Below, in pieces: positions 35,472 through 44,655 of a stretch of 64,000 nucleotides of DNA. The first letter of the stretch is position 1; each line of letters opens with the position of its first letter. The stretch comes from Anaerolineaceae bacterium (lineage in GTDB: Bacteria; Chloroflexota; Anaerolineae; Aggregatilineales; Phototrophicaceae). The position numbers and the translations under genes are program-made. The DNA is taken from contig PABP01000014.1 of assembly GCA_002699585.1 (NCBI GenBank), positions 62,001-126,000 of the forward strand. The letters are read 5' to 3'. A model generated the notes under the pieces. The model saw only the letters and a list, made by a program, of their open reading frames with translations. It did no database searches and was not told the origin of the DNA.

Positions 35472-36389
35472 ATGAAAAATATCAGTATTCCCAACAGTGA
35501 CCTTGATGCTTCAGAGATTTCACTGGGATGTATGCGCATTTCGCAAATGGCGAACTCCGACATAGCCACCCTGCTGCACACAGCACTTGATGTGGGCATC
35601 AACTTTTTTGACCATGCTGATGTCTATGGCGGTGGACAGTCGGAAGCCAAATTCGCCGAAGCCTTGCAGATGACGCCACAACTGCGCGAGAAGATGATCC
35701 TGCAAAGCAAATGTGGCATCCAGCAAGGCTATTTTGACTTTTCCAAAGACCATATTCTGGAAGCCGTCGACGGCAGCCTGAAGCGACTGCGTACGGAGTA
35801 TCTGGATGTGCTCCTGCTACATCGCCCGGATGCACTGGTGGAGCCAGAAGAAGTTGCTGAAGCCTTCACCATCCTGCAAGATAGCGGCAAAGTGCGCTAT
35901 TTTGGCGTTAGCAACCAGAATCCGATGCAGATTGAGCTGCTGAAGCGCTACGTCAAACAAGACATCCTCTTCAACCAACTCCAATTCAGCATCACAAACA
36001 CCGGGATGGTTGATGCCGGGATCAACGTCAACATGGAAAACCCGCCCTCAGTCGATCACGATGGCAGCATCCTGGATTACTGTCGCCTGAACGACATCAC
36101 AATTCAGCCCTGGTCGCCATTCCAATATGGCTTCTTTGAGGGTGTCTTCCTGGATAATGACAAGTTCCCGGAACTTAACCAGGTGATTGACGAGATGGCA
36201 GAAGCCAAAGGCGTGACCAACACAGCTATCGCCATTGCGTGGATACTGCGCCATCCCGCCCGTATGCAGCCCATCGTAGGCACGACCAATCCTGATCGCG
36301 TAAAAGCTATTTCTAAAGCGTCCGATATTACGCTTACGCGGCAGGAATGGTACGCGATTTATCGGGCAGCCGGCAATAAACTCCCGTGA
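35472..36389 (+). CDS. Aldo/keto reductase (YdhF-like)
   Basis: 305 residues, a complete NADPH-dependent AKR barrel. The tetrad is present: Asp47 and Tyr52 (FFDHADVYGGG), Lys80 (LQSKCGI) and His116 (LLLHRPDAL). A typical AKR C-terminus follows (IAIAWILRHPARMQPIVGTT). An AAGGAG ribosome-binding site precedes ATG 35472. In this setting it may reduce or oxidise a sugar such as fucose or rhamnose. The YdhF branch is broad and the substrate is not settled by sequence. Confidence 0.92.
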   Translation: MKNISIPNSDLDASEISLGCMRISQMANSDIATLLHTALDVGINFFDHADVYGGGQSEAKFAEALQMTPQLREKMILQSKCGIQQGYFDFSKDHILEAVDGSLKRLRTEYLDVLLLHRPDALVEPEEVAEAFTILQDSGKVRYFGVSNQNPMQIELLKRYVKQDILFNQLQFSITNTGMVDAGINVNMENPPSVDHDGSILDYCRLNDITIQPWSPFQYGFFEGVFLDNDKFPELNQVIDEMAEAKGVTNTAIAIAWILRHPARMQPIVGTTNPDRVKAISKASDITLTRQEWYAIYRAAGNKLP

Positions 36390-36508
36390 TGGGTTATTGC
36401 TTACGATCATAGGGGCCATCTGTGGCATTTTGATGCTGGAAACTATGCAGCAACTGAGCCATAGGTCCCAGGTCAACCGGGTGCTATTTCCTAAAGAAAA
36501 GAGGACTC

Positions 36509-36791
36509 TTGAAACACAAACCTTTTGGGAAAATCGGCCTGGAAGTACCGAGCATCATTTTTGGATCTTCGATGCTAGCCTGATCCATTTCCTGGGCGAT
36601 TTGTATGCCAACAGATCCCTATCTTCAATGAAACCGTTCTCAATGCGGGTTTCGTTGTTGGTGGGGATTACTTTTTCTATCACAAACTCGTCCCTTATGA
36701 TCTACAAGATCAGGAAAAGTTCGAGTGGCGTAAATGCTTCTTTGCTGTATATGACGCCCACCAGATAAAATCTGTCGAAGCCTGTTTGTAA
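36509..36791 (+). pseudogene. Remnant of an aldo/keto reductase (L-fucose dehydrogenase-like), internal deletion and frameshift
   Basis: From TTG 36509 (AAGAGG upstream) the frame reads LKHKPFGKIGLEVPSIIFGS and then MLA before a TGA at 36581. The family start of D-threo-aldose/L-fucose dehydrogenases is recognisable. After a frame change, 36582-36791 reads IFNETVLNAGFVVGGDYFFY, then HKLVPYD and KFEWRKCFFAVYDAHQIKSV before a stop, which matches the late-middle part of the same family (an IFNSAVFNAGFLTGGDYFDY-type block). Roughly 170 codons of the barrel core and the whole C-terminus are gone. It lies in the fucose region next to the lactonase, where the intact enzyme would belong. Assignment is by remembered family pattern. 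Confidence 0.75.
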
Positions 36792-37213
36792 TTCGGTTTT
36801 CTACAGCCGGGAAATGACCCCGTTTGCATCCTGTGATGCAACACATGGCTACACCGGGAATAGGTGTCATCAAGGCCATACTGAGTTTTTGATTCAAACC
36901 ATATGTGAAGCTCTTAAATATAAGATCAGGTGCGAGATGGGCTGTCACATGCTCATCATTCGACTGCGTTCTATCGCCATTTATCCCTACAGTGATGAAT
37001 GTAACTAATGTTAGTAAAGTTTGCGCAAGTACTTGATAATAGCTATAATTTTCATACACTTATATTGATAGACTTAGTTGTTGTTTTGTTTATCGGTTTG
37101 GGTGTTTGGTTAATTGGTGTTTGCAAATCACAAGTTTATATACATTTATCGATATTCAGTTGAACACGATATTTTCGTAACGGTCATATGAGCCGTTTTT
37201 TTGGAAGAAGTTT

Positions 37214-37227
37214 TGAAAGCGCTTACA
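37214..37227 (+). promoter_or_regulatory. cre-type LacI/GalR-family operator at the start of the second LacI gene
   Basis: TGAAAGCGCTTACA matches the catabolite-responsive-element consensus TGWAARCGYTWNCW at every position. It ends four bases before the regulator's ATG, covering the place of the ribosome-binding site, so binding should block expression of the gene itself: autorepression by the encoded LacI protein is most likely. Confidence 0.75.
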
Positions 37228-37231
37228 TTTA

Positions 37232-38299
37232 ATGGTTGACGACAATAGTTCATCGAACAAGCGCCGTACTGTCACCATTGCTGATGTAGCAAATGCTTCT
37301 GGTACGTCAGGTGCAACAGTCTCACGCGTCCTGAGTGGTTATGAGTTTGTCAAAGAGTCTACTCGTAACCGCGTTATGGAGGCAGTTAAACGCCTGGGAT
37401 ATGTTGCTAACTTGCCTGCGCGGAGTTTAGCAGGGGGGCGTTCCCGGATTATCGGACTACTTGTGCCCAATCTAGATAATGGATACGTGGGCACAATCGC
37501 ACAGGGTATCGATCAGGCGTTAGCGAGTGCTAACTACGACCCGATACTGTACACAAGCCACCGACATCCAGGTAAAGAGACATTCTATGCGAATGCTATT
37601 GCCAATGGGCTAACTGAAGGCTTGCTTCTGGTTGCCCCACAAGTGCTAACCACCTACCTGGATTCTTTGCGTGAGCGAAATTTCCCCTATGTTCTAATCG
37701 ACCAAACAGACGCTACAGAAAACAGCAATGTTGTTGAGTCAACCAATCGACAGGGTGCCTATGAAGCCACCCAATATCTGGTCAAGTTAGGTCACACGCG
37801 GATTGCATTTATCAGAGGGGCGCTCACAGTCCAGAGCGCGAAAGATCGGTTGCAAGGTTTTAAAGATGCTCTCGAAGATTGTGGCATTCCAGTGTGTGAA
37901 GACTTGATTTTAGAAGGCAATTACCAGCAGCAAAATGGCTACGAAACCACGAAAACACTCTTACAATCTGGCGAGTCCCTGCCGACTGCCATCTTTGCAT
38001 CGAACGATTTGTCGGCTTTTGGCGCGATGGATGCCGTGCGTGAATGCGGTTTCAGCATTCCTGAAGATATCTCCATCATAGGCTTTGATGATGTCCCACA
38101 AAGTTCTATGGTCTATCCTAAGCTAACAACAGTGCGCCAACCCCTGGAACTAATGGGGAAAGTTGCGGCTAGGATGTTACTAGAGCGAATTGGGTGTCCA
38201 AATCTTCCGCCACAGCGTAATACGTTGGACACGCAGCTCATTATTCGTGATTCTTGTGGGCCGTACCCGGCCCAAAGGGATAGAATTGAACAGGCATAG
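37232..38299 (+). CDS. LacI-family transcriptional regulator (second)
   Basis: 355 residues. A short polar lead ([12 protein letters not shown]) precedes the [23 protein letters not shown] and hinge [14 protein letters not shown]. The effector domain begins [15 protein letters not shown] and ends with [20 protein letters not shown]. No good ribosome-binding site stands at normal distance from ATG 37232; the nearest purine run (GGAAGAAG) is 22 bases away, and the cre-type operator occupies the gap. It directly precedes a five-gene Opp/Dpp-type importer, its probable target. Confidence 0.92.
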   Translation: MVDDNSSSNKRRTVTIADVANASGTSGATVSRVLSGYEFVKESTRNRVMEAVKRLGYVANLPARSLAGGRSRIIGLLVPNLDNGYVGTIAQGIDQALASANYDPILYTSHRHPGKETFYANAIANGLTEGLLLVAPQVLTTYLDSLRERNFPYVLIDQTDATENSNVVESTNRQGAYEATQYLVKLGHTRIAFIRGALTVQSAKDRLQGFKDALEDCGIPVCEDLILEGNYQQQNGYETTKTLLQSGESLPTAIFASNDLSAFGAMDAVRECGFSIPEDISIIGFDDVPQSSMVYPKLTTVRQPLELMGKVAARMLLERIGCPNLPPQRNTLDTQLIIRDSCGPYPAQRDRIEQA

Positions 38300-38391
38300 A
38301 TAAGTACAGGAGAAAATCTATTGTAAAGATTTAGCACTCTCTTCGTCACAATATTATGAATTAAGACTTTCAGAAGATTATGGAGGAACAC

Positions 38392-40326
38392 ATGGCACAC
38401 GAAATTAGTCGCCGCGATTTGATGAAACTGCTTGCTGCTGGTGCTAGCGGTTTTGCTCTTGGCCCCGTCACGTTCTTATCTGGGAATTCTGTAGAAGCCC
38501 AGGATGCGGCCTTACCCGGTACCTTCCCGCGTGAGCAGACCCTGATTGCTCGGATTCTCACTGGACGCGTTGGTACTCCCGACAACTTCAATGAGTGGGT
38601 TGGCTGGAAGAACCGTGATCGTGGTATGCAGAATCTTGCAAACGAACCCCTTTGGTCAGTCGACTTTGCTACCGGCGAAATCGTCAATGGATTGGCTTCT
38701 GGCGATCCGACGTACAGCGAAGACTTTATGACCGTCACTATCCCGCTGCGTGAAGGCGTTGCATGGTCAGATGGTGAGCCGTTTACTGCTGCTGATGTCG
38801 TCTATACTATCGAAACCCTCATCGCGTTTGATGGCCTCAACGGGCACGAATTCCTTTTAGAAAACGTTGAATCGGCAACTGCTGTGGATGATTACACAGT
38901 GGAAGTCCAGTTGAAGGTCGCAAACTCCCGCTTCCATACCACATTCCTCGACCGTTGGGGTTGCACTTGGATCATGCCCAAGCACATCTTCGAGCAACAA
39001 GAAGATCCGGTGCTGTTCACACACAATCCATTCGTGGGATGCGGGCCTTACAAGCTACACAGCTTTGATCCACAAGGTGCCTGGACCGCCTGGGAAAAAC
39101 GCGAGGACTGGGATAAGTCCCCGACCGGTATTCTTTATGGTGAACCACAACCGCAGTTCATTATCTACCAGTACTTCGCCGATGAAGGTTCACAGATCCT
39201 GGCACAACTGACCCACCAGTTGGATGTGGCTGAACTTTCCGCCAACGGTTTGACGGCACTCCTGGCTCAATCGCAGTCTTCCCGTGCCTACCAACCAACA
39301 TTCCCCTTTGTTGTCAACAACGACCCGGCGATCACCGGCATCTGCTTCAATACAGCTAGAGCACCCTTCGACAACGTCGATGTCCGTTGGGCGCTTACAT
39401 TGGCAATTGATATTGTCGAATATACAAGTATCGCGGTCGACTCATCGGGTACACTTAGCCCGGTGCATATCCCGCATCTTGGCCCCTATCCTGACCTATA
39501 TATCGGACCGATGCAGGATTGGCTAAAAGAATTCACGATTGATGTCGGTGACGGCGAAACCTTTGCACCATACGACCCAGAAGCACCTCGTCGTGTTGCA
39601 GATCTTGCCAGAAGCCGTGGTTACGTCTTCCCAGAAGATGATGAATTCCTGGCCAAGACCTTTGGCTTGGGTTGGTACAAGTTCGCGCCGGAGATCGCTG
39701 AGAAGCTGCTTGTCAAGAATGGTTTCTCGCGCGATGACAACGGCATGTGGTTGATGCCCGATGGGTCGCCATGGAAAATTGAGTTCAACAGTGGCACCGT
39801 CCTAGCTAACCATGATGCTCGTAATGCCGCTGCGGCTGTCCAGCAATGGAAGAAGTTTGGCATCGACGCAACCCACTTCTTGACCGAGAGTGATGCTGAT
39901 TTGGTCGCTGTTGGTGACTTTGATGTAAGTGGCGACTGGCCAGGTTGGGAACCCTGGGGTGCAGGGCCTGATCTCTATCGTACTCTGAACCAATGGAACA
40001 CCGCTTACGTCCGCCCAATTGGAGAACGCAACCAGGGTCACCAGTCACGCTGGACAAGCCCGGAGATGGACGACATCATCGAGCGCCTACGCGAGACCGA
40101 TCCGTTCGATACGGAAGCTGTTGTTGCTATCGGTATTGAAGGTCTAAAGGAAGCCGTCAAGAATATGCCAGGTATCCCAACCTATGGCTATGTCGGCTTT
40201 GTCGGTTGGGACGAAACCTACTGGACCAACTGGCCTGGTAGCGAAAATGCGTATACGCAGCCGTATACGCACTGGCCTAACTTCAAGTATGCAACACCAT
40301 TCCTACAACCCACTGGTGGCGCATAA
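38392..40326 (+). CDS. ABC transporter substrate-binding protein, family 5 (Opp/Dpp type), Tat-exported
   Basis: 644 residues from ATG 38392, which has GGAGG six bases upstream; the in-frame ATG four codons earlier contains that SD and is less likely. A Tat-type signal is present (ISRRDLMKLLAAGASGFALG, Arg7-Arg8), then a family 5 solute-binding fold with VAWSDGEPFTAADVVYTIET and the late WALTLAIDIV helix. Family 5 proteins bind peptides or oligosaccharides. The glycosidase neighbourhood and LacI control favour an oligosaccharide, as known for cellobiose/xyloglucan-type importers (inference). Confidence 0.9.
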   Translation: MAHEISRRDLMKLLAAGASGFALGPVTFLSGNSVEAQDAALPGTFPREQTLIARILTGRVGTPDNFNEWVGWKNRDRGMQNLANEPLWSVDFATGEIVNGLASGDPTYSEDFMTVTIPLREGVAWSDGEPFTAADVVYTIETLIAFDGLNGHEFLLENVESATAVDDYTVEVQLKVANSRFHTTFLDRWGCTWIMPKHIFEQQEDPVLFTHNPFVGCGPYKLHSFDPQGAWTAWEKREDWDKSPTGILYGEPQPQFIIYQYFADEGSQILAQLTHQLDVAELSANGLTALLAQSQSSRAYQPTFPFVVNNDPAITGICFNTARAPFDNVDVRWALTLAIDIVEYTSIAVDSSGTLSPVHIPHLGPYPDLYIGPMQDWLKEFTIDVGDGETFAPYDPEAPRRVADLARSRGYVFPEDDEFLAKTFGLGWYKFAPEIAEKLLVKNGFSRDDNGMWLMPDGSPWKIEFNSGTVLANHDARNAAAAVQQWKKFGIDATHFLTESDADLVAVGDFDVSGDWPGWEPWGAGPDLYRTLNQWNTAYVRPIGERNQGHQSRWTSPEMDDIIERLRETDPFDTEAVVAIGIEGLKEAVKNMPGIPTYGYVGFVGWDETYWTNWPGSENAYTQPYTHWPNFKYATPFLQPTGGA

Positions 40327-40340
40327 TACCGCTTAGTTAT

Positions 40341-40378
40341 CATTCGTACTGGGTGGGTTTACCTGCCCAGTACGAATG
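40341..40378 (+). terminator. Intercistronic hairpin after the binding-protein gene
   Basis: CATTCGTACTGGG (40341-40353) pairs perfectly with CCCAGTACGAATG (40366-40378), a 13-bp stem with a 12-base loop that can pair further. No T-run follows. Its place between a binding-protein gene and its permeases is the usual one for a structure that lowers read-through and protects the upstream mRNA. Confidence 0.65.
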
Positions 40379-40436
40379 GGTATTTACACAATTCGTCTAT
40401 TTTCTTACAAAGAAATTGGTGTATTAGGGCAATATT

Positions 40437-41444
40437 GTGACATTTGTAAAACGATATCTGATCCCCCGTTTGATACAATATTTTCTCGTTATTTGGTTGG
40501 GTATTACGGTTGTATTCCTTATACCCAGGTTAACCCCGAGTGACCCGGTCATGAAGATGGTCGACCAGATGAGAGCACGTGGTTCGACGTTAGAGCCGGG
40601 TGCCATGGATGACATCATCGAAGACCTCACCCAGATGTATGGTCTGGAAGGTTCCTGGCTTGAACAATACGGCGATTTCTGGGCCAGGCTAGTCCAAGGG
40701 GATTTCGGCGTGTCATTCTTCCAATTCCCGGCACGGGTCAACGATTTGATTGCCGTTGCTCTGCCGTGGACCTTAGGGCTCCTCTTAATGTCCACTGCCA
40801 TCTCCTGGACTGTGGGCAATATTGTGGGGGGATTGGCAGGTTACTATACACGACGACGATGGTCACGGGTGTTGGATTCGGTCGCCATGGTCGTGCGACC
40901 ACTGCCCTACTACGTCTTCGCCTTCATATTGTTACTACTATTCGCATATGTGGTGCGTTGGTTCCCCATTACGGGTGGTGCCTCTTTAGGCGCGATCCCC
41001 ACATTTACTTGGGACTACATTAAAGACGTGTTGTGGCACTCGGCATTACCAGCCCTCTCGCTCGTCATCCTCGGTGGCGCGATCAATTTCCAGGTGATGA
41101 AATTGCTGGTACAGAACGTCAATGCAGAGAGCTACGTTCAATATGCAAAATTAGGTGGCGTTACGGAAAACCGTATTGTAGGCAAGTATATTATCCGCAA
41201 TGCCATGCTGCCGCAGATTACAGGGCTTGCGCTTTCGTTCGGACAAATTTTCAGCGGTGCAATCATTACTGAGATCGTCTTTGGCTATCCCGGATTGGGC
41301 ATGCTGCTTTTCAGAGCGATCACCAATGGCGATTACAACCTGATTATGGGCATCACGATTCTCTCTATCATTGGCATCACGACTGCCATCTTGATCCTTG
41401 ACCTGACCTATCCGCTGTTCGACCCGCGCGTCCGTTATACATAA
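40437..41444 (+). CDS. ABC transporter permease, DppB type
   Basis: 335 residues from GTG 40437. Six transmembrane helices are expected. The N-terminal FLVIWLGITVVFLIPRLTPSDP is typical of DppB/OppB, and the coupling loop VQYAKLGGVTENRIVGKYIIRNAMLPQ carries the EAA-type motif. A large loop between helices 1 and 2 is present as in the family. It is followed 13 bases later by the DppC-type partner. Confidence 0.92.
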   Translation: MTFVKRYLIPRLIQYFLVIWLGITVVFLIPRLTPSDPVMKMVDQMRARGSTLEPGAMDDIIEDLTQMYGLEGSWLEQYGDFWARLVQGDFGVSFFQFPARVNDLIAVALPWTLGLLLMSTAISWTVGNIVGGLAGYYTRRRWSRVLDSVAMVVRPLPYYVFAFILLLLFAYVVRWFPITGGASLGAIPTFTWDYIKDVLWHSALPALSLVILGGAINFQVMKLLVQNVNAESYVQYAKLGGVTENRIVGKYIIRNAMLPQITGLALSFGQIFSGAIITEIVFGYPGLGMLLFRAITNGDYNLIMGITILSIIGITTAILILDLTYPLFDPRVRYT

Positions 41445-41457
41445 GGAATCCGGCTTC

Positions 41458-42309
41458 ATGAAAGTTCTAAGAGACTTATTTAGAGACTACCGTTTTACTG
41501 TTAGCTTCGTCGTGCTGGTATTTATCGTAACAATGGCAGTCCTGTCATTTTTCTCGCCGTACGACCCCACGCTATGGCACGTCGTGCCTAGAGATATGCC
41601 ACCCTCGTCTGAGTACGTTATGGGTACGGATTCCAATGGGCAGGACATATTCTGGCAGGCGACATTTGCCGTACGCAATTCTCTGATCATCTCGCTCATC
41701 TCTGGTATAGTTTCCAGGGTGATCGCCATTCTGGTTGGCATGATTGCGGGTTACAAAGGCGGCAACATTGATCGTGTACTGATGTTTATCGGTGATAGTC
41801 TGCTGGTTATCCCGTTGTTCCTAATCTTCGTGATGCTGGCCATGATGATCCGAGAGCATATGAATCTGGTCACGCTCGGTTTGATGCTGGCCGTGTTCGG
41901 CTGGGCATGGGATGCACGCTTGATCCGTTCTATGGTCCTGAGCCTGCGCGAACGTGACTTTACAATGACGGCGATTCTATCTGGCACAGGGACGCTCAAG
42001 CTGGTCATCCGCGAGTATATGCCATTTACCACGCCGCTTATCTTCTCGACCTTGATTAACAATATGTCATGGGCAATTGGCCTGGAGATCACACTAGCTA
42101 TTCTAGGTCTGGTTAACCTCAACATCCCGACGCTGGGTACCATGCTAAACTGGGCACTGTTTTATCAGTCCATTCTACTAGGCCGCTGGTGGTGGATCCT
42201 GACCCCCGTCATATTGTCACTACTTGTTTTCATCGCGCTCTACTGGTTCTCGGTCAGCATCAGCGAATATCTTGATCCACGTACACGCATTCAGCGCGTT
42301 GGGGCGTAG
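41458..42309 (+). CDS. ABC transporter permease, DppC type
   Basis: 283 residues with the N-terminal helix, the characteristic YVMGTDSNGQDIFW segment (HPLGTDxxGRD in relatives), five further helices and the coupling loop LRERDFTMTAILSGTGTLKLVIRE. Forms the heterodimeric channel with the DppB-type protein. AAGGAATCC precedes its ATG. Confidence 0.92.
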   Translation: MKVLRDLFRDYRFTVSFVVLVFIVTMAVLSFFSPYDPTLWHVVPRDMPPSSEYVMGTDSNGQDIFWQATFAVRNSLIISLISGIVSRVIAILVGMIAGYKGGNIDRVLMFIGDSLLVIPLFLIFVMLAMMIREHMNLVTLGLMLAVFGWAWDARLIRSMVLSLRERDFTMTAILSGTGTLKLVIREYMPFTTPLIFSTLINNMSWAIGLEITLAILGLVNLNIPTLGTMLNWALFYQSILLGRWWWILTPVILSLLVFIALYWFSVSISEYLDPRTRIQRVGA

Positions 42310-42321
42310 GGAGACACTATC

Positions 42322-43329
42322 ATGGCAGAATCAAAGCAAGTTGTTCTACGTACCGAACACCTGAAATCGTTCTACATCCTGGATATGCAGGGCACACAAA
42401 AAGTCGTTAAAGCCGTCAACGATGTGAACCTGGAGATTTACGAAAACGAGATCTACAGCATTGCAGGGGAAAGTGGCTGCGGCAAGACGACACTCCTAAA
42501 GACCCTGTTTAACGAAATTGTACCGCCACAACGCCTGGTTGATGGTAAATTGTACTATCGCATCAATTCAGAAGAAGTTGATGTCACCACTTTCAGTGCG
42601 GAAGAAAAACGTAAATTGCGTATGGAGTACATCTCCTATATCCCGCAAGGCTCGATGAGCGTCTTTAACCCGGTTATCAAGATCAAAGGGACATACGAAG
42701 ATTTCATAGGCAGCCATGTCGAAGTCAAAAATCGTGACGAGATCTTTGCCATTGCCCGTGAGCGCATCCAAGAATTGGGCTTGCCCAAAAATGTACTGGA
42801 TGTCTATCCACATCAGCTTTCGGGTGGCATGCGACAGCGTGTGACAATCGCCCTGGCATCGTCCCTTAACCCGCAAATCATGATCGGTGATGAACCAACA
42901 ACTGCCCTGGACGTCGTTGTCCAGCGCGGCGTTATCCAGATGTTGAAGGATATTCAGAAGAAGCTCAAGAATACAATCATCATGGTGACGCACGATATGG
43001 GCGTACATGCCAACATCGCTGATCGTATTGGCATCATGTATGCTGGGAAGATCGTGGAAGAAGCACCCACAGAGAAAATCTTCGACATGCCGCTACACCC
43101 TTATACGCAGTTCTTGATCAACTCACTACCTAAATTCGGTGACAAGACCATGCGCGAGAGTGTACCTGGCAGTCCCCCTTCGCTGGCAGATCTACCGACC
43201 GGCTGCCCATTCCATCCGCGTTGTCCCCATGTTAAAGACATCTGTCGCGAGAAAATGCCAGAAACAATCAAAGTTGATGCCGAGCACAAGGTCGCGTGCT
43301 GGTTAGTTGAGGAAGAGTTCAATGGATAA
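42322..43329 (+). CDS. ABC transporter ATP-binding protein, DppD type
   Basis: 335 residues. Walker A GESGCGKTT, signature LSGGMRQRVTIALAL-type (LSGGMRQRVTIALASS), Walker B MIGDEPTTALD and H-loop VTHDMG. The C-terminal oligopeptide-transporter domain has the cysteine cluster GCPFHPRCPHVKDIC, which in this family can hold a [4Fe-4S] cluster. Its end overlaps the next gene by eight bases. Confidence 0.94.
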   Translation: MAESKQVVLRTEHLKSFYILDMQGTQKVVKAVNDVNLEIYENEIYSIAGESGCGKTTLLKTLFNEIVPPQRLVDGKLYYRINSEEVDVTTFSAEEKRKLRMEYISYIPQGSMSVFNPVIKIKGTYEDFIGSHVEVKNRDEIFAIARERIQELGLPKNVLDVYPHQLSGGMRQRVTIALASSLNPQIMIGDEPTTALDVVVQRGVIQMLKDIQKKLKNTIIMVTHDMGVHANIADRIGIMYAGKIVEEAPTEKIFDMPLHPYTQFLINSLPKFGDKTMRESVPGSPPSLADLPTGCPFHPRCPHVKDICREKMPETIKVDAEHKVACWLVEEEFNG

Positions 43330-44287
43330 ATTACTTGAAGCAAACAACTTGACCAAACGCTTCTCGCAGGGCAATGTCATCTCGCGGGCTATCCTGACGG
43401 CAGTGGATAATATCAACTTTTATATCAAACCAGCGGAAATCTTCACGTTGGCTGGCGAAAGTGGTTGTGGCAAAACGACAACAGCAAAGATGATCCTCGG
43501 CTTTGAGGAAGTTACATCCGGGCAATTGCTACGCAACGGCGAGCCTCAGACCGATAAAGAGAAAGCCTGGATTACGGAAGGCGTACAGGCGATCTTTCAA
43601 GACCCTTTCAGTACGTTTAACCCTATGCGTCGGGTCGATGCGTACTTTCACGAGACTGTTTATAACTTTAAGCTCGCCAAAACTAAGAAAGACGCAATTG
43701 ACTGGATCGATCAGAAATTGCAGTTGGTCGGCCTGACCTATCAGGATGTTGCTGGCAAATATCCGAGTGAATTCTCTGGTGGGCAGCTTCAACGCATATC
43801 GATTGCGCGTGCTTTACTAACCGACCCAAAACTCATTATCGCTGATGAGCCAGTTTCTATGGTCGATGCTTCGCTAAGAATGTCGATTGTCAACTTGTTT
43901 AAGCAGCTCAGGGACGAGCTTGGTGTGAGTATTCTGTACATCACCCATGACCTGGCGACAGCCTACTATGTCAGCGACCGAATTGCCATCATGTTCCGCG
44001 GCAAAATTGTCGAAATGGGATCTGTCGAAGATGTCTTGATGAATCCGCGGCATCCCTATTCCAAGCTGCTCCGCGATTCAATTCCGCAAGCAGACCCCAA
44101 TTTGCGTTGGGACAGCCGCGTCACATTGGCTGAACTTGAACACGAAGAATACTCGCGCAAGGGATGCCGTTTTGCAGGTCGCTGCCCAGAGGTGATGGAT
44201 ATTTGCAAAACTGTGGTGCCGCCGGATGTTCGTATTGACGATGTCTTCGTGCATTGTCACTTATATGAAGAATTAGAAGAAGCATAG
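43322..44287 (+). CDS. ABC transporter ATP-binding protein, DppF type
   Basis: 321 residues from ATG 43322 (MDKLLEANNLTKRF). An earlier start at 43307 would only lengthen the overlap. Walker A GESGCGKTT, signature FSGGQLQRISIARAL, Walker B IIADEPVSMVDASLR, H-loop ITHDLA, and the C-terminal GCRFAGRCPEVMDIC cluster. Pairs with the DppD-type ATPase. Last gene of the five-gene importer. Confidence 0.94.
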   Translation: MDKLLEANNLTKRFSQGNVISRAILTAVDNINFYIKPAEIFTLAGESGCGKTTTAKMILGFEEVTSGQLLRNGEPQTDKEKAWITEGVQAIFQDPFSTFNPMRRVDAYFHETVYNFKLAKTKKDAIDWIDQKLQLVGLTYQDVAGKYPSEFSGGQLQRISIARALLTDPKLIIADEPVSMVDASLRMSIVNLFKQLRDELGVSILYITHDLATAYYVSDRIAIMFRGKIVEMGSVEDVLMNPRHPYSKLLRDSIPQADPNLRWDSRVTLAELEHEEYSRKGCRFAGRCPEVMDICKTVVPPDVRIDDVFVHCHLYEELEEA

Positions 44288-44655
44288 CCTCTGCTTCGGT
44301 TTCATTATCAGTATAGGAACATGCGCTCGTTTATTGTGGCCAAAACAGATCTCTTTCAAATATGTCTTTTTCCAGACACATCTGGGGACATTGGAAGAGA
44401 TCTTTTGATATGTGGCGGGACGTTCTAAACGTGCTTTTTGACTCGGAGTAAGTTCTGTCATATGACGAATACGGCGGAATCCAAAAATCTGATCTGGTAA
44501 TTACCGCACCGGCTTGTCGGTATTCTGCTCGTATGATGAAGCAGAATTGCTATTCGCATCATCAAATGTTTAAAGAATCTCTGCGTCGTACTTGACCTCC
44601 CACATTACAGAAAATAATTTTCCAATATATCTACAATCATTAGGAGATAGGAATC
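44288..44655. other. Intergenic region with a long nested hairpin
   Basis: 368 bases between importer and GH3 gene. A GAAGCA-7-TGCTTC hairpin straddles the dppF-type stop codon (44279-44297). A much longer imperfect stem at 44342-44407 encloses a second small stem. A 62-codon minus-strand frame over it has no support. Promoter hexamers for GH3 were not recognised. Confidence 0.5.
44342..44407. repeat. Nested inverted repeat upstream of the GH3 gene
   Basis: Outer arms CAAAACAGATCTCTTTC (from about 44341) and GGAAGAGATCTTTTG (to about 44407) pair apart from a two-base bulge and one mismatch. Inside, ATGTCT-TTTTCC-AGACACAT forms a second stem. It could be a structured leader/terminator or a small mobile-element scar. 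Confidence 0.5.

Larger units (their letters stand above)
36390..37231. other. Gene-poor interval with an aldo/keto-reductase pseudogene and LacI promoter region
   Basis: 842 bases between the intact aldo/keto reductase and the second LacI gene. The left part contains the pseudogene described separately. From about 36990 the sequence becomes strongly AT-rich and should carry the promoter of the LacI gene, ending in a cre-type operator at 37214-37227. A 139-codon minus-strand frame across the pseudogene is a shadow. Confidence 0.6.

Noticed and set aside
36640-37059. 139-codon minus-strand frame
   Set aside because: Overlaps the aldo/keto-reductase remnant on the other strand, whose residues match a known family.
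44273-44461. 62-codon minus-strand frame over the nested hairpin
   Set aside because: No SD or family resemblance; its left end runs into the importer gene's stop.
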